DNA from: Psychrobacter sp. FME13
GTDB taxonomy: Bacteria; Pseudomonadota; Gammaproteobacteria; Pseudomonadales; Moraxellaceae
Reading direction: 5' to 3'
Length of the DNA stretch: 64,000 bases
Assembly: GCF_014861395.1 (NCBI RefSeq)
Contig: NZ_RRYV01000001.1
Coordinates: 27,523-91,522 of the forward strand
A program made the position numbers and the translations under genes. This document shows positions 29,001 to 37,152 of the stretch, piece by piece; position 1 is the first letter of the stretch, and each line of letters starts with the position of its first letter. The notes beneath the pieces are model-generated. The model searched no databases, was not told the origin of the DNA, and worked only from the letters and a program-made list of their open reading frames with translations.

Positions 29001-29192
29001 AATGATGGACTCAATCTCATACTCTGTAATCAAGTCATCTCTATAGCGGGTGGCTAGAAACTGTCGAAGATCAGACTTAATCAGCACATCATCAGGATTA
29101 CGATCAAGTGCTTCACCAACCGTATGTGGATAGCCCTCAGCTGCTAGTAGTTCGATAATGGCCTGTTCAAGTCGGTCTTCAGTAAATTTCAA
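26010..29192 (-). CDS. hsdR: Type I restriction enzyme subunit R
   Basis: This is the 1060-residue motor/nuclease subunit. The N-terminal PD-(D/E)xK nuclease is seen in YINGLPLVVFEFKS (about residues 145-160). Helicase motifs follow: Walker A FGATGCGKSFTMLFLA (about 305), LITDRTDLDDQL, DEAH-type ISDEAHRSQ, VGFTGTPID and the C-lobe VVDMWLTGFDVPFLD ... IQTISRVNRKF. The length is typical for HsdR. With HsdM and HsdS it cleaves unmodified DNA after translocation. In this locus it is the last gene of the unit and is separated from hsdS by a gene for an exported protein. Confidence 0.96.
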   Translation of the reverse strand: MKFTEDRLEQAIIELLAAEGYPHTVGEALDRNPDDVLIKSDLRQFLATRYRDDLITEYEIESIIHKLEYLPASDLYDTNKAIMKFIADGFTLKREDYTQKDLYIQLIDYEALDNNRFRIVNQMEIQGFELRIPDGILYINGLPLVVFEFKSSIREDATMFDAYTQLTTRYKRDIPELFKYNALCVISDGVNSKMGSFFAPYEFYYSWRKVTGDEKLEKDGIHSLLTMMGGLFDKTRLLDVIRNFIYVPDKSSFDAKIVCRYPQYYAATKLYDNIKQHMKLIDSHGNLIDDNGLRDGKGGTYFGATGCGKSFTMLFLARLLMKDAALGSPTIILITDRTDLDDQLSKTFTNAKTYIGDENIISVESRAELREELKGRKSGGVFLTTIHKFTEDLALLTERTNVICISDEAHRSQINLQQKITVTEDGVKKTYGFAKYLHDSLPNATYVGFTGTPIDATLDVFGPVVDSYTMVESVFDEITVRIVYEGRAAKVLLDSKQLDEVEKYYQESADAGTNEYQIEKSKKAMASMSTILGDPDRIRAIAEDFVQHYEARVAEGTTQKGKAMFVCSSREAAYQLYKDIIDLRPEWDEIRACEEGSTLSEKEQKEVMPIERVKMIMTRNKDDEKGMWDNLGNKAHRQDLDKQFKNGKSNFKIAIVVDMWLTGFDVPFLDTMYIDKPLQKHSLIQTISRVNRKFEGKESGLVVDYIGIKKQMNLALSHYTGGQIQNLEDIQQSVVVVKDHLNLLDSFYHKFDSSLYFSGTPLEQLNCLNAAADFALQSKKLEKRFMDLAKRLKSAYDICVGSNELTKAHKDKIHYYLAIRTIIFKITTGGAPDVEQMNQKVRDLVKDALRSDGVEEIFKLGDNTDGEIDIFDEDYLAKLEVIKQPNTKLELLQQLLAKAIGELKKTNKVKGVDFSKKMNALVEKYNDRDEQDVLRAEVIGDFSDEIIKLYHELRDEMASFGEMGIDFEEKAFYDILLSLAHKYDFTYPEDKLIELSKEVKKLIDDKAQYTDWNKRDDIKAELQFDLMILLDEWGYPPVDSKEVYKEIFEQAENFKKHRVV

Positions 29193-29269
29193 TGGTAAGT
29201 CCTTTTTATTATTCTGTATTATCTTTCTCGATAACTAATACGCCAGTCCACGGCTAAACCAAAGCTAAA

Positions 29270-30118
29270 TTATTCATAAGCCTTTTTCACCGGATTGAAC
29301 TTCACAATCTTGCTGTAATTGACACTATTGATACGCTCATAGTCGTCAGTAGGTTTATCGCCTTTATAAGTCAATTTAATAGGATAATAAGTAGTGTTTT
29401 CAGGTATGACTTTAAAAGCAACATCATAGCTGTAGTACAGAGGTGAGTCTTCCTCGTAATTTCCGGCATTGTTTGAGCCAGCATCACCTAACGTATATAT
29501 ATTGATAAAGTCATTTTCAGGTAAGAACAATACATCCCACCAGCTATCCGTTGTCCCAGTAGAGGTATAACCATTCATAAATATACTGCCCATTAGGTTT
29601 TTCCCCAACGGCTGTAGGCCGTTCTGAATATCTTCGGCATAAAGTCCAACTCGCCCCCAGCTAGTAGAAAACTCCACATCGTTTGGTGTTTTACTTACCA
29701 ATTGAAACTGGCCATTATTTAGCTTTTGAAAACTGTATAAATCAGCTGTTGCACCACAAACATGGCAAGAAACCAATGAACCATTATTGACTTGAACTTT
29801 TTCGATGATGGTCAAATAACGTGGCTCACCTACTACGTTTTTATAAGGCAATACTGGATGCATTAAAGCAACTGTTCTCTCTCCATCGCTATCAATACTG
29901 TCTAAACCAATATTTGGCATCGACTCAATATATTCATCATCAATAAACTCATAACCCATACGCCCACTATAAAACTCACGCATAACCTCTTTAAAGCTCA
30001 AGTCTTTGATTTTGACCTGAGCCATTTGACTGGCAGAGAAAGCAGGAGCGGCAGCCATTACAGGAGCCGCAGATAAAGCACCTAAACTAAACGCCAAACT
30101 AAGTAAAAGCTTCTTCAT
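29270..30118 (-). CDS. Exported protein of unknown function within hsd locus
   Basis: I do not recognise this protein of 282 residues. It has a clear signal peptide (MKKLLLSLAFSLGALSAAPVMA, two pieces: basic start then hydrophobic core; cleavage near VMAAAP). The mature part has a CHVCG motif (about residue 120), Trp/Tyr/Asn-rich beta-like sequence and no membrane segment. The ATG at 30118 has GGAG six bases upstream; four more open codons precede it. It lies between hsdS and hsdR on the same strand with short gaps, so it is probably co-transcribed, although an exported protein has no obvious job in restriction. Confidence 0.7.
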   Translation of the reverse strand: MKKLLLSLAFSLGALSAAPVMAAAPAFSASQMAQVKIKDLSFKEVMREFYSGRMGYEFIDDEYIESMPNIGLDSIDSDGERTVALMHPVLPYKNVVGEPRYLTIIEKVQVNNGSLVSCHVCGATADLYSFQKLNNGQFQLVSKTPNDVEFSTSWGRVGLYAEDIQNGLQPLGKNLMGSIFMNGYTSTGTTDSWWDVLFLPENDFINIYTLGDAGSNNAGNYEEDSPLYYSYDVAFKVIPENTTYYPIKLTYKGDKPTDDYERINSVNYSKIVKFNPVKKAYE

Positions 30119-30170
30119 CTTAAACTCCATTAATGATTATATTTTTGGGATAAATGTTTACTGTCAAAAG

Positions 30171-31544
30171 CTATATAGCTTCATCCACAAGTGCCGCAGC
30201 GTCTGGAATTCTTAGCTCACCTGACATGAGCTTAGGTAAAAGGGTGTCGCGGAGTTTAGCGATAGTTTGGCTCTCAATTCTTGAACTTATTTGTTTATTC
30301 AAAATATCTTCAAAAACTGCAAATACATTATCATCAACTCTATTTTCAGGAATAACACATAACGCTTCTTTTAAGTGTCCTCGTTTAATATGCCCCATTG
30401 TTACAGCTTTATCCGTAGCTATCCTTTGAAACTCCGCTAAATGATATTTTGTATAGTTTAAATAAAACCATTTAGGATATTCTCCTGATGTTACTTTAAA
30501 TAGATGCTGATTTAGTGCGGCTTTTCCACCACACCATACATCCACTAGTAATGATCCAGACCATGAGAAGATTACATCACCATTATCTATAATGTATTCA
30601 GGTTTAATATTAATAGATGCTTTCTCATCATGATTAGCCAACCCTTCTCTTAGCTGTGCAATCTTAACTACTGGTAAATAATCATCATCAATATTTTCAG
30701 GTCTATATTTTTGCAGTGCTAAACCATTTAAATAGTTAGCAACTTCATCTAAAGGCTTAACCTCCCACCCCTTCGGAATCCAACCCATTTCTTCTGTAAA
30801 CTCAAATTCATCAGGGAATAAATTTTGCAATTCTTGATTCTCTTTTTTCTCAATGCTTTTACGTTGCTCAGCACGTTCAAAGAATTCATCAGGAATAGCA
30901 TTACCAGCCGCCAGCGCGTTATCAATTACCGGATCAAAATCAACAAACCAGCTTTTAAACAACGCCTGCGCCATCGCTTCTAGAGTTTCGTTCATTTGGC
31001 GATTTAGCTCGATTTTATCGTCTAACGTACCGAGGATATGAGCGATAGTTTTTTGCTCGGTGACTGAAGGAACTTTTATTTCGACTCTTTTAATGTCACG
31101 AATGGGAAGTTGTGGTTGTGCGCTTCCTGATTGAAGAGCAATAACTTGATCTTCAAATAATTTAGAACGGAGAAATAAATACAAGTAGCGTGGTAATATC
31201 TTAGTATCGTCAGACCTTAATATAACCATGCCTGAATTAATACGGATGTGATCAAAAGGAATAGAGCTATCATAATAAGCAACATTTCCAACAGTGCCAC
31301 GAGTTGTTAATACCACATCTTCCCTTTGAAGCTTTCCTTTTCTTAATAGCTGATCTCTTTCTGAGGAAACAAATTCTGTAGATGAGAATTTAAACCCATC
31401 TTTAGTCACATTTCCTGTGTTTAGAAAAAGACAATATCCAGACTCAGTGAATTCTGATTTTTTTGGATAATTCTTTCCTCTATCTCCATCTAGAATTTCA
31501 ATTGAGGACTCTTCAAATGTAGTTGTCTTCCAATCACTCACCAT
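30171..31544 (-). CDS. hsdS: Type I restriction-modification specificity subunit S
   Basis: The 457-residue subunit determines the recognition sequence. It has two target-recognition domains (about residues 1-165 and 235-410), each followed by a helical spacer. The central conserved region has VTEQKTIAHILGTLDDKIEL and ETLEAMAQALFKSWFVDFDP, and the C-terminal one has TIAKLRDTLLPKLMSGEL. The start is inside the end of hsdM (ATG at 31544, 11-base overlap), so the subunits are coupled; the longer open frame from 31580 is rejected. The target sequence cannot be predicted from the text. Specificity subunits vary strongly between strains. Confidence 0.94.
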   Translation of the reverse strand: MVSDWKTTTFEESSIEILDGDRGKNYPKKSEFTESGYCLFLNTGNVTKDGFKFSSTEFVSSERDQLLRKGKLQREDVVLTTRGTVGNVAYYDSSIPFDHIRINSGMVILRSDDTKILPRYLYLFLRSKLFEDQVIALQSGSAQPQLPIRDIKRVEIKVPSVTEQKTIAHILGTLDDKIELNRQMNETLEAMAQALFKSWFVDFDPVIDNALAAGNAIPDEFFERAEQRKSIEKKENQELQNLFPDEFEFTEEMGWIPKGWEVKPLDEVANYLNGLALQKYRPENIDDDYLPVVKIAQLREGLANHDEKASINIKPEYIIDNGDVIFSWSGSLLVDVWCGGKAALNQHLFKVTSGEYPKWFYLNYTKYHLAEFQRIATDKAVTMGHIKRGHLKEALCVIPENRVDDNVFAVFEDILNKQISSRIESQTIAKLRDTLLPKLMSGELRIPDAAALVDEAI

Positions 31545-33123
31545 AACCCAATACCTCCAAGTTCTGGCGAATAGTCGCATCTAGCTTTTCTGATGCTTGC
31601 ATCTGTGCATATAGCGTTTGACTTAGCTCTAGCATTTTTGTCTCAAACGCAATACCGTCATCCTCAATCGCTGCTGCGCCTACATAACGCCCAGGAGTGA
31701 GCACATAATCATTGGCTTTGATATCCCCTAGGCTTGCCGATTTACAGTAGCCTGCTTCGTCTGCATACGCTTCATAACCGCCCGCTTCTTTCTCACCGCG
31801 CCATGCATGATAAGTCTTAGCAATCGCCTCGATATCATCCTTAGTGAGTTCTTTATTCGTGCGGCTAATCATGCTACCGATATCGCGTGCATCAATGAAT
31901 AAAGTCTCACCGCTACGATTACGTAACCCCTTTGCTTTACTATCAGCTGAGGTGGCGGCTTTGTCTTTACTGATAAACCATAAGCACACTGGAATCTGCG
32001 TGGTATAAAACAGCTGACCTGGTAGCGCAATCATACAATCGACCAAATCGTTTTCGATAATCTGCTGGCGTATCTCACCCTCACCGCTGGTGGTGGTAGA
32101 CATTGAGCCGTTTGCCAGTACGAAACCAGCAGTCCCATGCTCAGAGAGCTTGGATATCATGTGCAATATCCAAGCATAGTTGGCATTGCCTGTCGGCGGT
32201 GTCGGATAGCCTGCCCAACGTGGATCATCGACCAGCTCATCAGACGCACGCCAGTCCTTTTGGTTAAAAGGTGGGTTTGCCATGATGAAGTCAGCTTTGA
32301 GGTCTTCGTGCTGATCTTTAAAGAACGTATCGGCAGCCACATCGCCCAAGTTGCTAGAGATACCACGAATAGCAAGGTTCATCTTGGCGAGTTTATAGGT
32401 GGTGCTGGTGTACTCTTGCCCATAGATAGACACGTCTTTGGTATTACCGTGGTGACTCTCGATGAACTTAATAGACTGGACGAACATACCGCCTGAACCG
32501 CAGCAAGGATCATAGATCTTGCCTTGATACGGCTCAAGCATCTCTGCAATGAGATTGACCACTGACTTAGGCGTATAGAACTCACCACCGCCCTTGCCTT
32601 CAGTCGCGGCAAACTTACCCAGGAAATACTCATAGACGCGCCCGACGGTATCCTCTTCTGGATTACCGATAGTGTCGATGTTATTGACCACGTCGATCAA
32701 AGCGGCAAGCTTACTGGCAGTTAAGCCAAGACGAGAGAAATAGTTATCAGGCAATGCGCCTTTGAGAGATTGGTTGGTTTTCTCAATCGTGCTCAGCGCT
32801 GTGTCGATTTTAAGAGCGATGTCTTCTTGCTTAGCGTTCTGCTGAATAAAGCTCCAACGGCTCTCCTCCGGCAAATAGAAGACGTTATCTTTGGTATAAG
32901 CAGGCACCATGTCGATATGCTTTTCATAGCCAGTATCGATGAGCTTCTGTCTTTGCTGCTCAAAAGTGTCACTAATGAACTTTAAGAAAATCAGGCTAAG
33001 GACGATGTGCTTATACTCTGAGGATTCGACGCTACCTCGTAGCTTGTTGGCAGCATCCCAAAGGGCTTCTTCAAAATTGCCATTGTCTGTTTTATCTTTT
33101 TTGTTCGCAGGTGTTTTAGCCAT
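31534..33123 (-). CDS. hsdM: Type I restriction-modification methyltransferase subunit M
   Basis: This is a 529-residue adenine-N6 methyltransferase. The N-terminal HsdM helical domain (LWDAANKLRGSVESSEYKH) precedes the SAM-dependent catalytic domain, with GGGEFYTPKSVVNLIAEML, SAM motif IYDPCCGSGGMFVQSI (about residue 200) and catalytic IMANPPFNQKDW (NPPF, about residue 280). It is the first gene of hsdM-hsdS-(exported protein)-hsdR. The ribosome-binding site is weak. The promoter should lie in the ~350 bases to the island's right end. Confidence 0.97.
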   Translation of the reverse strand: MAKTPANKKDKTDNGNFEEALWDAANKLRGSVESSEYKHIVLSLIFLKFISDTFEQQRQKLIDTGYEKHIDMVPAYTKDNVFYLPEESRWSFIQQNAKQEDIALKIDTALSTIEKTNQSLKGALPDNYFSRLGLTASKLAALIDVVNNIDTIGNPEEDTVGRVYEYFLGKFAATEGKGGGEFYTPKSVVNLIAEMLEPYQGKIYDPCCGSGGMFVQSIKFIESHHGNTKDVSIYGQEYTSTTYKLAKMNLAIRGISSNLGDVAADTFFKDQHEDLKADFIMANPPFNQKDWRASDELVDDPRWAGYPTPPTGNANYAWILHMISKLSEHGTAGFVLANGSMSTTTSGEGEIRQQIIENDLVDCMIALPGQLFYTTQIPVCLWFISKDKAATSADSKAKGLRNRSGETLFIDARDIGSMISRTNKELTKDDIEAIAKTYHAWRGEKEAGGYEAYADEAGYCKSASLGDIKANDYVLTPGRYVGAAAIEDDGIAFETKMLELSQTLYAQMQASEKLDATIRQNLEVLGYGE

Positions 33124-33463
33124 GTTTCTTTATTCTCGATTAGTATTTTTATTAGTTTTGGAAGATAGATAGCTGCTTAACTCTTTAAGTTTGCTATTAA
33201 GCAAAGTATAAACTTTCGATATTTTATATTAGGCACACTAGACCAATCTTATTAACCTTCATCTTATCATAAGAGAACTAGAGCGCGGAGCTAGATAACT
33301 TTCTCTTCAGTATTAATATAAGTGACAATTATTTGACATAAAAAAATGTACATTAGCTAGCTTTTTAATGAGCTAATGTACATTTATTAGTGAAATTTTA
33401 GAATATTACACTTTTAGTGTATCCTTATATCTATCAAGGCCTTGCACATGTACATTAAAAATT
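33124..33463. other. Right-end region of island
   Basis: Non-coding sequence upstream of hsdM that reaches the right junction. It contains a 14-bp inverted repeat (33345-33384) and a further copy of its ATGTACATTA core at 33448-33457, close to the junction. The hsdM promoter is expected here; no clear -35/-10 pair is evident. Confidence 0.4.
33345..33384. repeat. 14-bp inverted repeat near island right end
   Basis: AATGTACATTAGCT and AGCTAATGTACATT are exact reverse complements separated by 12 bases. It could be a recombinase or excision-factor site, or a terminator for transcripts entering the island: the right arm is followed by TTATTAG rather than a T-run, which argues against a terminator. 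Confidence 0.7.
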
Positions 33464-33832
33464 ATGAGTTTACTAGAGCTGAGTCATTGGTGTATCGCTG
33501 GTGAGTCTCGTAGACGATTGCCTGATTTTGGATACTGGTATGCACCCGATGGGCGATCAGCAGCACAACAGCAGGCTTTTGAGCGCGTAGAAATTAAACC
33601 CCAAGCATTAGAATGTCTCTTCACTTTAGCCTGTGGACGCTCCTTTCAAGTCTCACAAGATAACTTATTTGCAGATTTCGATACTAGTGCTAGTACTTTC
33701 GTAAGAGATGTTTATCAGCAGGTAAAAGAATATATCGCAAGACCTCATACTTTACCACGTGACGCAAAAACTTTATTATTCACTTTACTTAGTATTTCTA
33801 CCATTAACCCCTCCGAACCAGTCGTCACATAA
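33464..33832 (+). pseudogene. epmC: 3' part of host EF-P hydroxylase
   Basis: From 33482 the frame encodes SHWCIAGESRRRLPDFGYWY and continues with APDGRSAAQQQAFERVEIKPQ to the usual EpmC C-terminus. It begins exactly where the 5' fragment stops, at the second half of the HExxH motif. The five codons before it plus an ATG at 33464 (MSLLEL) belong to the element end. An N-terminally truncated product could in principle be made from this ATG but would lack the metal-binding His-Glu pair. Confidence 0.9.
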
Positions 33833-34057
33833 CACTATTATTTTTTGCAACCTAGATAACTAATCATTTTGTACGAACAATAACGCCTCACCACTAAAAT
33901 TATATATGCTTTACGTTATAATAAGATATATATGCAATCTAACCTATTTATAGTCATCCCATTATGAAAGTATTACAGCGTCTCGTTTGAAGTATTAGAT
34001 ATGCATCTACACTCGGCTGCCTTGTACTACTTTTAAATTGAATCAACTATAGTATTA

Positions 34058-34227
34058 GGGCCTGTTCTCAATTCAAGCGATAGCTTTCTAACTGGGCTAA
34101 AAATAGCAAAGTTCTACCAAAATTCGTCAAATAGCTGGTTAATATCTCGATATTATTTACACTATTTTCTCGTTTGATGGCAATTTATCTCATTGTTATC
34201 TGCAGTTTTGAACTGAGGACACACCCC
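34058..34227. repeat. MITE-like repeat, copy 1
   Basis: About 170 bases bounded by an imperfect terminal inverted repeat: GGGCCTGTTCTCAATTCAA on the left and TTGAACTGAGGACACACCCC on the right. No coding capacity. Its first ~85 bases (GCGATAG...GGCTAAAAATAGCAAAGTT...GTCAAATA) recur at 52669 and 63723. It is probably a miniature element mobilised by a transposase elsewhere. Confidence 0.75.
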
Positions 34228-34303
34228 AGACAGCTTTAATTCAGCCACCTACATACTTATTTAAATGAAGAAAAATCTCATAACTATAAGATAAGGAAGC
34301 ATC

Positions 34304-34924
34304 ATGCAAGTATTCTATATTCACCCTGATAATCCACAACCACGCCTTATTGAACAAGCAGCTGATCTCTTACGTAAAGATCAATTAATCATCTATCCTA
34401 CCGATACTAGCTACGCTTTCGGTTGTCGCTTAGGTGCGAAAGATGCTCTAGAAAAGCTTAAACAGATTCGTGAGCTTGATGACAAGCATCAATTTACACT
34501 ACTATGCCGCGATTTGAGTGAAATTGCCAACTACGCAACTGTAGACAATATGCAATTTAAACAACTTAAAGCGCACACTCCGGCGCCCATAACCTTTATC
34601 CTAAATGCCACAAAAGATGTGCCGAAAAAACTGTCTCATGCTAAAAAAAGAACCATTGGTATTCGAGTACCAAGTAATACTATTGCTCAAGCATTGTTAG
34701 AAGCAATGGATGAACCTATTCTAACCAGCTCACTAATACTGCCTAACCGTGATGATGTTCTCGATGACCCATTTGAAATTGAAGATATCTTGGGCAATCA
34801 GATTGGTGGCCTAATAAATGCAGGTATAAAAACTACCAAGTTAACCACCATTGTAGATATGACTAGTGGCCAACCTGAAGTCATTAGACAAGGTGCCGCT
34901 AATGTTGATTCATTATTGCTGTAG
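34304..34924 (+). CDS. yciO: YciO/YrdC-family (Sua5-like) protein
   Basis: The 206-residue protein has a YrdC fold: IIYPTDTSYAFGCRLGAKDA, the KQIRELDDKHQFTLLCRDL nucleotide-binding segment and RTIGIRVPSNTIAQALLE. The length matches E. coli YciO exactly; YciO is a paralogue of the threonylcarbamoyl-AMP synthase TsaC, whose role in vivo is less certain. It lacks the C-terminal Sua5 domain. A strong AAGGA precedes the ATG at 34304. Transcription ends at a shared terminator (34940-34971). Confidence 0.9.
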   Translation: MQVFYIHPDNPQPRLIEQAADLLRKDQLIIYPTDTSYAFGCRLGAKDALEKLKQIRELDDKHQFTLLCRDLSEIANYATVDNMQFKQLKAHTPAPITFILNATKDVPKKLSHAKKRTIGIRVPSNTIAQALLEAMDEPILTSSLILPNRDDVLDDPFEIEDILGNQIGGLINAGIKTTKLTTIVDMTSGQPEVIRQGAANVDSLLL

Positions 34925-34939
34925 TTGAAAATTTGACAT

Positions 34940-34971
34940 AAAAAAAGCTCCAATTAATTGGAGCTTTTTTT
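34940..34971 (+). terminator. Terminator shared by yciO and the alpha operon
   Basis: The perfect hairpin AAAGCTCCAATT/AATTGGAGCTTT has A-runs and T-runs on both sides. It sits between convergent yciO and rplQ and ends the long ribosomal gene cluster. Confidence 0.92.
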
Positions 34972-34995
34972 ATACATAATATATTCAGTGTCAAA

Positions 34996-35355
34996 CTAGT
35001 CACGATCAACTAGCTCTACATATGCCATTGGCGCATTGTCACCATCACGATGACCGCATTTTACGATACGCAAATAACCACCTGGACGAGTTTGGTAACG
35101 AGGACCTAACGTGCCAAATAGTTTGCCTACCATAGCTTTGCTACGCATACGGCTAAATGCTAAACGACGGTTAGCAACGCTGTCTTCTTTAGCCATAGTG
35201 ATTAATGGCTCGGCAACGCGACGTAGTTCTTTAGCTTTTGGTAAAGTTGTTTTAATCAGTTCATGCTCAAATAATGAGTTAGTCATGTTCTGAAACATTG
35301 CCTTACGATGACTGCCGGTACGACCCAGCTTGACTCCACTCTTACGATGGCGCAT
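34996..35355 (-). CDS. rplQ: Ribosomal protein bL17
   Basis: This is a 119-residue large-subunit protein beginning [20 protein letters not shown], the invariant bL17 start. The ATG at 35355 is chosen over a TTG two codons upstream. It is the last gene of the alpha operon (rpsM-rpsK-rpsD-rpoA-rplQ), 19 bases after rpoA. Confidence 0.98.
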   Translation of the reverse strand: MRHRKSGVKLGRTGSHRKAMFQNMTNSLFEHELIKTTLPKAKELRRVAEPLITMAKEDSVANRRLAFSRMRSKAMVGKLFGTLGPRYQTRPGGYLRIVKCGHRDGDNAPMAYVELVDRD

Positions 35356-35374
35356 AGTCAAAAATCCTTAAAGT

Positions 35375-36382
35375 TTAACGGCTACGATAAGAAAAGCGAT
35401 CATCAACACGTAAATCAGCTGGTGGCCAGTTATCTAGGCGCATACCGAGCTCTAAATCTTTAGACGCTAACACGTCTTTGATTTCTGTTAATGACTTCTT
35501 ACCAAGATTTGGGGTTTTTAGTAGTTCAGTCTCTGAACGCTGTACCAAATCACCGATATAGTAAATGTTTTCAGCTTTTAAGCAGTTGGCTGAGCGAACC
35601 GTTAGTTCAAGATCGTCCACAGGGCGTAATAGCACCGGATCAACCTCTTCTTTTTCTTTCACAGGCTCAGGCGCTTCTTCAGCTTCTAGGTCAACAAAGA
35701 TAGAAATCTGTTGTTGTAAAATAGTGGCTGCTTTACGAATTGCTTCTTCTGGATCTATAGTGCCATTAGTTTCAAGCTCAACGATAAGACGATCAAGATC
35801 AGTACGCTGCTCTACACGAGCGTTCTCAACCTGATAAGCAACACGAAGCACAGGACTAAAGCTTGCATCAAGCTTCAAGCGTCCAATTGCTTTAGTATCA
35901 CCATCTTCACGGCGCTGGTTTGCTGGCTCATATCCACGACCCATTACTACACGCAAACGCATCTTAAGATGACCACGATCACTCAATGTACCCAATACCA
36001 ATTCTGGATTGATGATGTCTACATTATGTGGTAACGCGATATCTGCAGCAGTAATAGTGCCTGGACCTTGTTTATCCAAGGTCAAAAATACTTCATTTTG
36101 GTCATGAAGAGTGATTGCCAAGCCTTTTAAGTTCAAAAGCAGGTCAAGCACATCTTCTTGTAGTCCTTCAAGTGTTGAGTATTCATGGTCAACACCATCA
36201 ATCTCAGCTTCAATGACTGCAGCACCAGGTAATGAAGATAACAAGATGCGACGTAAGGCATTACCTAAAGTATGCCCAAAGCCGCGTTCTAACGGTTCGA
36301 GCGTGACTTTCGCAATCGTTTCATTAACCGTATCCACGTTAATGGCGTTCGGCGTTAGAAACTCAGTTGCATTTAGCATCAT
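35375..36382 (-). CDS. rpoA: RNA polymerase alpha subunit
   Basis: The 335-residue subunit assembles RNA polymerase and contacts promoter UP elements and activators. The N-terminal dimerisation domain shows [20 protein letters not shown], and the C-terminal domain (from ~250) shows [20 protein letters not shown] and [19 protein letters not shown]. It sits between rpsD and rplQ as usual. Either of two adjacent ATGs could start translation. Confidence 0.98.
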   Translation of the reverse strand: MMLNATEFLTPNAINVDTVNETIAKVTLEPLERGFGHTLGNALRRILLSSLPGAAVIEAEIDGVDHEYSTLEGLQEDVLDLLLNLKGLAITLHDQNEVFLTLDKQGPGTITAADIALPHNVDIINPELVLGTLSDRGHLKMRLRVVMGRGYEPANQRREDGDTKAIGRLKLDASFSPVLRVAYQVENARVEQRTDLDRLIVELETNGTIDPEEAIRKAATILQQQISIFVDLEAEEAPEPVKEKEEVDPVLLRPVDDLELTVRSANCLKAENIYYIGDLVQRSETELLKTPNLGKKSLTEIKDVLASKDLELGMRLDNWPPADLRVDDRFSYRSR

Positions 36383-36462
36383 GATGTCACCTCGATTTAT
36401 TAAACTGGTTTAATTAACGTTAATTGCTCAATGTCATTTTTACGACATCGAGCAGTACGTCA

Positions 36463-37104
36463 TTACTTAGAGTATAGCTCAACGATCAAGCTTTCGTTGA
36501 TTTCAACAGGTAGATCAATACGATCAGGCGCTTGTTTAAACGTGCCTTGTAGTTTGCTGTGGTCAACATCTAGCCATTCCGGAATACCACGTTGTGTCGC
36601 TAGTTCAACAGCGTTTTTAATACGTAGTTGTTCGCGAGACTTCTCTTGGATAGCGATGACATCACCATCTTGAAGCTGAATTGATGGAATGTTCACACGA
36701 ACAAACTCATCACGGCCAGCTTTTTTCACCATAACAGTACGATGACTGACTAGCTGACGTGCTTCTGCGCGAGTTGAGCCAAAGCCCATGCGATAGACCA
36801 CGTTATCTAGACGACTTTCTAGCATAGCTAGTAAGTTCTCACCAGTAGCGCCACGCTTACGAGCAGCTTCTTTATAGTAATTAGCGAATTGACGCTCTAG
36901 TACACCATAAATACGCTTAACTTTTTGCTTTTCACGCAACTGTAGAGCATATTCTGAGGTCTTATTACGGCTAACGCCATGTTGACCTGGTGGACGACCA
37001 GCTTTTTTTGTTTTTACGTCGTATGGTTTAACACCAGACTTAAGACCTAAGTCAGTACCTTCACGACGTGATAATTTGAGTTTTGGTCCAATATAGCGGG
37101 CCAT
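36463..37104 (-). CDS. rpsD: Ribosomal protein uS4
   Basis: This 213-residue small-subunit primary rRNA binder has [20 protein letters not shown] and the S4 RNA-binding domain ([26 protein letters not shown]). It lacks the N-terminal zinc cysteines. In E. coli S4 also represses the alpha operon by binding its leader; whether that holds here is not visible. Confidence 0.97.
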   Translation of the reverse strand: MARYIGPKLKLSRREGTDLGLKSGVKPYDVKTKKAGRPPGQHGVSRNKTSEYALQLREKQKVKRIYGVLERQFANYYKEAARKRGATGENLLAMLESRLDNVVYRMGFGSTRAEARQLVSHRTVMVKKAGRDEFVRVNIPSIQLQDGDVIAIQEKSREQLRIKNAVELATQRGIPEWLDVDHSKLQGTFKQAPDRIDLPVEINESLIVELYSK

Positions 37105-37152
37105 TGTTATGTCTCCTATAAGCTTCTGGGATAAAAAGCTTCGTCTTTAATA

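Larger units (their letters stand above)
15672..33481. mobile_element. ~17.8 kb multi-recombinase defence island inside epmC
   Basis: The ends are placed where the EpmC reading frame is lost and resumes. The left end follows GAATTG (15666-15671) and the right end follows GAGCTG (33476-33481), so a short imperfect GARYTG may be the crossover core. No longer direct or terminal inverted repeat is visible. Contents in order: regulator (-), frameshifted RHH gene (+), three recombinase-family genes plus a small accessory gene (+), replacement epmC (+), IS256-like remnant, OLD nuclease (-), hsdR (-), secreted protein (-), hsdS (-), hsdM (-). By eye the recombinase part is more AT-rich than hsdR/hsdM, suggesting a mosaic origin. 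The element resembles Tn554-like or Gamma-Mobile-Trio elements in architecture; the family is not proven. Confidence 0.88.

Noticed and set aside
26350..32985. Several 65-120 codon open frames opposite hsdR and hsdM
   Set aside because: Antisense or alternate-frame shadows of well-supported genes; low-complexity translations.
15669..33448. TTGCACA at both ends as target duplication
   Set aside because: TTGCACA at 15670 and 33442 is shared, but using it as the crossover leaves ~35 foreign bases before the EpmC codons resume on the right; the reading frame supports breakpoints at 15671/33481 instead.
33464..33832. Independent functional 122-residue gene
   Set aside because: It lacks the N-terminal half and the first His-Glu of the metal motif, and its first codons come from the element end; it is the remnant of host epmC.
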